Below are positions 61,292 to 64,000 of a stretch of DNA of 64,000 nt, piece by piece (within the stretch, counting starts at the first letter, position 1; every line of letters starts with the position of its first letter). Origin of the DNA: an uncultured Fretibacterium sp. (GTDB taxonomy: Bacteria > Synergistota > Synergistia > Synergistales > Aminobacteriaceae). The stretch is from positions 682,001 through 746,000 of the forward strand of contig CAMHMH010000001.1 of NCBI GenBank assembly GCA_946186205.1. Direction: 5' to 3'. The position numbers were made by a program, and so were the translations under genes. The notes under the pieces were generated by a model. The model had not been told where the DNA came from and did not search any database. It worked only from the letters and a program-made list of their open reading frames with translations.

Positions 61292-62872
61292 CTATTTGTC
61301 TTTTGCAGGGTCTTCAAATATGCTCAGAAGGTCATCACTTTCTTCTATTATCTCGATGTCTGAAGAAATATCCGGCTGAGTCTGTTTCCTGTGAGAACGT
61401 GAGCTGAAATCCGCGTCCATTTTCTTGCGCCATTTCCCTTTGCGTAACACCTCGCGCGGTTCTTCACACATTGACATGCAGCACATAACATCGCCGACAG
61501 ACTCATATACGACTCCTGTTCCCTGAGAGTCCGCAACGTAATCCACTGCCCTGTCCGCTGAAATTCCGATTGATGAGGCCGCCTCCACTGCGTCAATATT
61601 CGCTCCGATGAAGAGAAACTCCCAGCCGTATTTCTCTGTCTCATGCTCAATCATTCTTTTCACTTCGCTGTATGAATATTTCCTGCTTGCGTTCTCGAGT
61701 CCGTCAGTGATGATGACAAAGATTGTTTTTCCGGGGACATCTTCAGGCCGCGAATGTCTGTACACTCTCACAGTGTGGTTAATCGCTCCTCCTACAGCGT
61801 CAAGCAAGGCAGTGCATCCCCGTGTGAAGTATTCCCTGCTTGTCATGGGCTTAACGTCAGCAAGATTCACGCGGTTGTGAAGAATCTCTTGAACGTCATC
61901 AAATAATATTGTCGACACGATTGCATTGCCTGACTCTTTCTTCTGCTTGGCAATCATTGAGTTGAAGCCGCCGATCGTATCACCTTCAAGCCCTCTCATT
62001 GAACCGCTTCTGTCGAGAATGAATACCATATCGGTGACTCCGTTTTTGACTCGCCCGCCAGGTTTTGACTCATTGCCGACAACCTTGCTCCACCGTTCAA
62101 GCTCTGAAGTCATGAAATCATCAAGCAAAGGACGAACGAGAGACTCAATTTCCGCCGGGACTCCGTAGAACCCTTCAGCGATTGAGCAAGTTATAGCCGC
62201 TAATGTGTCTGAGTCACCGCCGAGCGATATTGCATTGCGCAAAGCGTCCTCGAAATCATTTGCCTCAAGGAACGCGATTATTGCTTCAGGTACAGTCCCT
62301 TGGCATGACACCTCGAAATCATAATCCGGCCGAATGTCATCGCATGTCCTCTTCAAGTCGTAACCGTAACGCAGGGATATATAGCTTCTGATTTCGTCCT
62401 TGCTGTGATTCGTGCGCGCTAAGAAAATTGCTGCCGCTGTGGCCTGCGCGCCTTTGATTCCTTCGGGGTGATTGTGAGTCGGAAGGGCTGTTATCTTCGC
62501 GAATCTTTCGACTGTCGGCAAGTCATCAAAGTACCACGCGACCGGGGAGACTCTCATGGCCGATCCATTTCCGAAACTGTTATATGGCTGAGGGTTCTCG
62601 GAGTTGAGCCACGCTTTGAAGTGTGAGCCGTAACTCGTCCGGTAACGCCTGCCAAATTCGAGCATTGAGTCCTTCACTGCCTGCTGAAATTCTGACTCGT
62701 CAACAGCTTCTCCCTTCTTGAATTTCATGAGGGCATTCGCGACCGCGAGCGTCAAAACAGAGTCGTCAGTGAACTTTGAGTAACCGTTAATGAGGGGAAA
62801 ATCTTTTCTCTTGATGTTGTGAAACTCGTAGGGGCTTCCAACGACATCACCAATAACCGCGCCAAAAATCAT
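61292..62872 (-). CDS. ADP-ribosylglycohydrolase fused to a von Willebrand A domain
   Basis: This is a 526-residue protein. Residues 1-260 are an ARH/DraG hydrolase: 'GAVIGDVVGSPYEFHNI', Thr-Asp-Asp-Ser at 35-38 and 'GGDSDTLAAI' at 218-227, the Mg-binding sites of the family. It should remove ADP-ribose from proteins or nucleic acid. Residues 281-475 are a vWA domain with an intact MIDAS, Asp287-Arg-Ser-Gly-Ser-Met292, and 'IITDGLENAS'. The remaining 50 residues are acidic. The linker (264-280) is encoded by DNA like the 15/19-bp repeat family. GGAGGA precedes ATG 62872. It is 85 bp upstream of the coiled-coil/HNH pair on the same strand. Confidence 0.85.
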   Translation of the reverse strand: MIFGAVIGDVVGSPYEFHNIKRKDFPLINGYSKFTDDSVLTLAVANALMKFKKGEAVDESEFQQAVKDSMLEFGRRYRTSYGSHFKAWLNSENPQPYNSFGNGSAMRVSPVAWYFDDLPTVERFAKITALPTHNHPEGIKGAQATAAAIFLARTNHSKDEIRSYISLRYGYDLKRTCDDIRPDYDFEVSCQGTVPEAIIAFLEANDFEDALRNAISLGGDSDTLAAITCSIAEGFYGVPAEIESLVRPLLDDFMTSELERWSKVVGNESKPGGRVKNGVTDMVFILDRSGSMRGLEGDTIGGFNSMIAKQKKESGNAIVSTILFDDVQEILHNRVNLADVKPMTSREYFTRGCTALLDAVGGAINHTVRVYRHSRPEDVPGKTIFVIITDGLENASRKYSYSEVKRMIEHETEKYGWEFLFIGANIDAVEAASSIGISADRAVDYVADSQGTGVVYESVGDVMCCMSMCEEPREVLRKGKWRKKMDADFSSRSHRKQTQPDISSDIEIIEESDDLLSIFEDPAKDK

Positions 62873-63059
62873 GGCACATTCCTCCTTAAATGGTGATATA
62901 ATAATTCAACTTATCTGTGAAATTTCTTGTCTGTAGGATTATATTTGAAATAATACCATGCTTTTACTTTTCTGAATATCCGCCTGCTTACTCTTGCGGG
63001 ATTTTATAGCCTGTGTTATGTAATGCCATAAAATTTTTTCACAGGAGGAAGCAAATTCA

Positions 63060-64000
63060 TTGATTGAGCTTGAACACATAGTGAAGAGTTTTCATGCAGA
63101 CAAAGACAAATCGATTCATGCGGTTGATGATGTCTCACTCACGATTAACGACGGAGATATTTACGGCATAATAGGCTTCTCAGGCGCGGGGAAATCGACC
63201 CTTGTACGCTGCATAAATCTTCTTGAGCGTCCCGACTCCGGCAGTGTCAAAATCAACGGCGTAGAAATGATGACGCTTAAGCCCAAAGAACTCTACAAAG
63301 CACGCACCAAAATCGGAATGATCTTCCAGCAGTTTAACCTTATGCCCTCGCGAACAGTCTTGCAGAACGTAGCATACCCCCTCAAGAATATGACTCATGA
63401 CCAAATACGCGCAAAGGTCCGTGAGCTTCTCACACTCGTAGACATTCCCGACAAGGAGAACGCTTACCCTTCAGAATTATCCGGCGGGCAGAAGCAGAGA
63501 GTCGCAATTGCACGAGCACTAGCCAATGACCCGGGCATATTGTTATGCGACGAGGCAACAAGCGCGCTTGACCCTCAGACAACAGGGGCGATACTTCAGC
63601 TCCTCAAAGACCTTAACCGCAAGCTAGGACTCACAATCGTAGTAATCACTCATGAGATGGAAGTCGTGAAGACTATATGCCGAAAAGCCGCCGTTATGGA
63701 CGCAGGGAAAATCATCGAGCGCGGAGATGTCTTTGAGATTTTCTCATCACCCAAGCACCCCGTAACAAAAAATTTTGTGCGGACGGTCTCGAACCTGTCA
63801 AAAATTGAGACGCTAATCAAAGACGAGTCGCCAATCGTGAAAGTGAATCCCGGCCAGGTAATGGCGAGATTGATTTATGTACACGCTGACGTTTCAGAGC
63901 CGTTAATCTCGTATGCGTCGCGTGCGTTTGACCTTGAGATTAATATCGTGCTTGCTGACGTTGAAATAGTTGCGGGCGTAATGGTCGGAGGAACTGTAGT
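63060..64000 (+). CDS. metN: Methionine ABC transporter ATP-binding protein MetN (C-terminus beyond window)
   Basis: The frame is open from TTG 63060, 11 bases after AGGAGG, to the window end; about 313 codons are visible. It has Walker A in 'GFSGAGKSTLVRCINLL', the Q-loop 'MIFQQFNLMPSRTV', signature 'LSGGQKQRVAIARAL', Walker B 'ILLCDEATSALDP' and H-loop 'ITHEMEVV'. A NIL-type regulatory domain begins near residue 265. MetN drives methionine uptake, and methionine bound to the NIL domain inhibits it. MetI/MetQ should lie beyond the edge. The 187-bp gap upstream shows possible TTGCGG-17-TATGTA promoter elements and no S-box-like structure. Confidence 0.93.
   Translation, partial: MIELEHIVKSFHADKDKSIHAVDDVSLTINDGDIYGIIGFSGAGKSTLVRCINLLERPDSGSVKINGVEMMTLKPKELYKARTKIGMIFQQFNLMPSRTVLQNVAYPLKNMTHDQIRAKVRELLTLVDIPDKENAYPSELSGGQKQRVAIARALANDPGILLCDEATSALDPQTTGAILQLLKDLNRKLGLTIVVITHEMEVVKTICRKAAVMDAGKIIERGDVFEIFSSPKHPVTKNFVRTVSNLSKIETLIKDESPIVKVNPGQVMARLIYVHADVSEPLISYASRAFDLEINIVLADVEIVAGVMVGGTV

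Noticed and set aside
62873-63059. SAM riboswitch before metN
   Set aside because: No S-box-like conserved core or terminator pairing could be recognised in the 187-bp gap.

Overview
The window looks like a chromosomal segment of a Synergistota bacterium, probably host- or gut-associated. Two secreted proteins (16062-17648 and 30644-33442) end in a Gly/Cys motif, a short hydrophobic helix and a basic tail, which is the pattern of the Synergist-CTERM sorting signal. The cell is diderm: LptA-like and LptB proteins and a TamB-type protein are present. G+C is close to half. Genes are tightly packed with many ATGA overlaps. TTG starts behind strong AGGAGG-type ribosome sites recur (type II endonuclease, LonC, TctC/CitMHS fusion, asd, nnrE, uvrA, metN).

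Layout. 1-3.6 kb: a C69 dipeptidase cut by the window edge and a type II restriction-modification pair. 3.6-8 kb: tamB and an M50 membrane protease. 8-12 kb: Mrr, RlmD, LptB and an LptA-like protein. 12-24.3 kb: secreted proteins of unknown function, a split chromate-type transporter, an L,D-transpeptidase, an S37 peptidase, endonuclease III, a LonC protease operon, an M48 protease and a methyltransferase whose 5' end runs through a TG repeat. 24.4-30.6 kb: a TctC-CitMHS fusion transporter, an ordered 15/19-bp repeat array, and an asd-hom-ask operon. 30.6-34.2 kb: a large Synergist-CTERM protein and NnrE. 34.2-45 kb: a defence-rich stretch with a one-chain restriction-modification enzyme, a DUF488 two-gene unit, a YafQ-type toxin-antitoxin pair, smpB-tmRNA, a HEPN protein, DUF1810 and a TerA-like protein. 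45-51.5 kb: uvrA, an SH3/OB-fold exported protein, ahcY and mtaD. 51.6-57.2 kb: a lamin-tail/CotH-kinase gene broken at a run of 13 G, a 46-residue peptide, a membrane-anchored trypsin-like protease and an ankyrin protein. 57.3-64 kb: PEP carboxykinase, an HNH protein overlapping a membrane coiled-coil protein, an ADP-ribosylglycohydrolase/vWA fusion, and the start of metN.

Main observations. (1) Two genes are put out of frame by simple repeats, (TG)n at 24248-24283 and G13 at 51970-51982. In each case one slippage step would restore one long protein, so these are candidate phase-variable loci. (2) A repeat family built of 15- and 19-bp units starting TTTTGACT fills the asd upstream region. 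It reappears in the other orientation inside protein-linker coding sequence at 13.6 kb and probably at 62.05 kb. (3) Several uncharacterised modules look like defence candidates: the DUF488 pair, the HEPN gene next to ssrA, and the HNH/coiled-coil/ARH-vWA cluster. (4) A tripartite-type binding protein is fused to a CitMHS-type permease.
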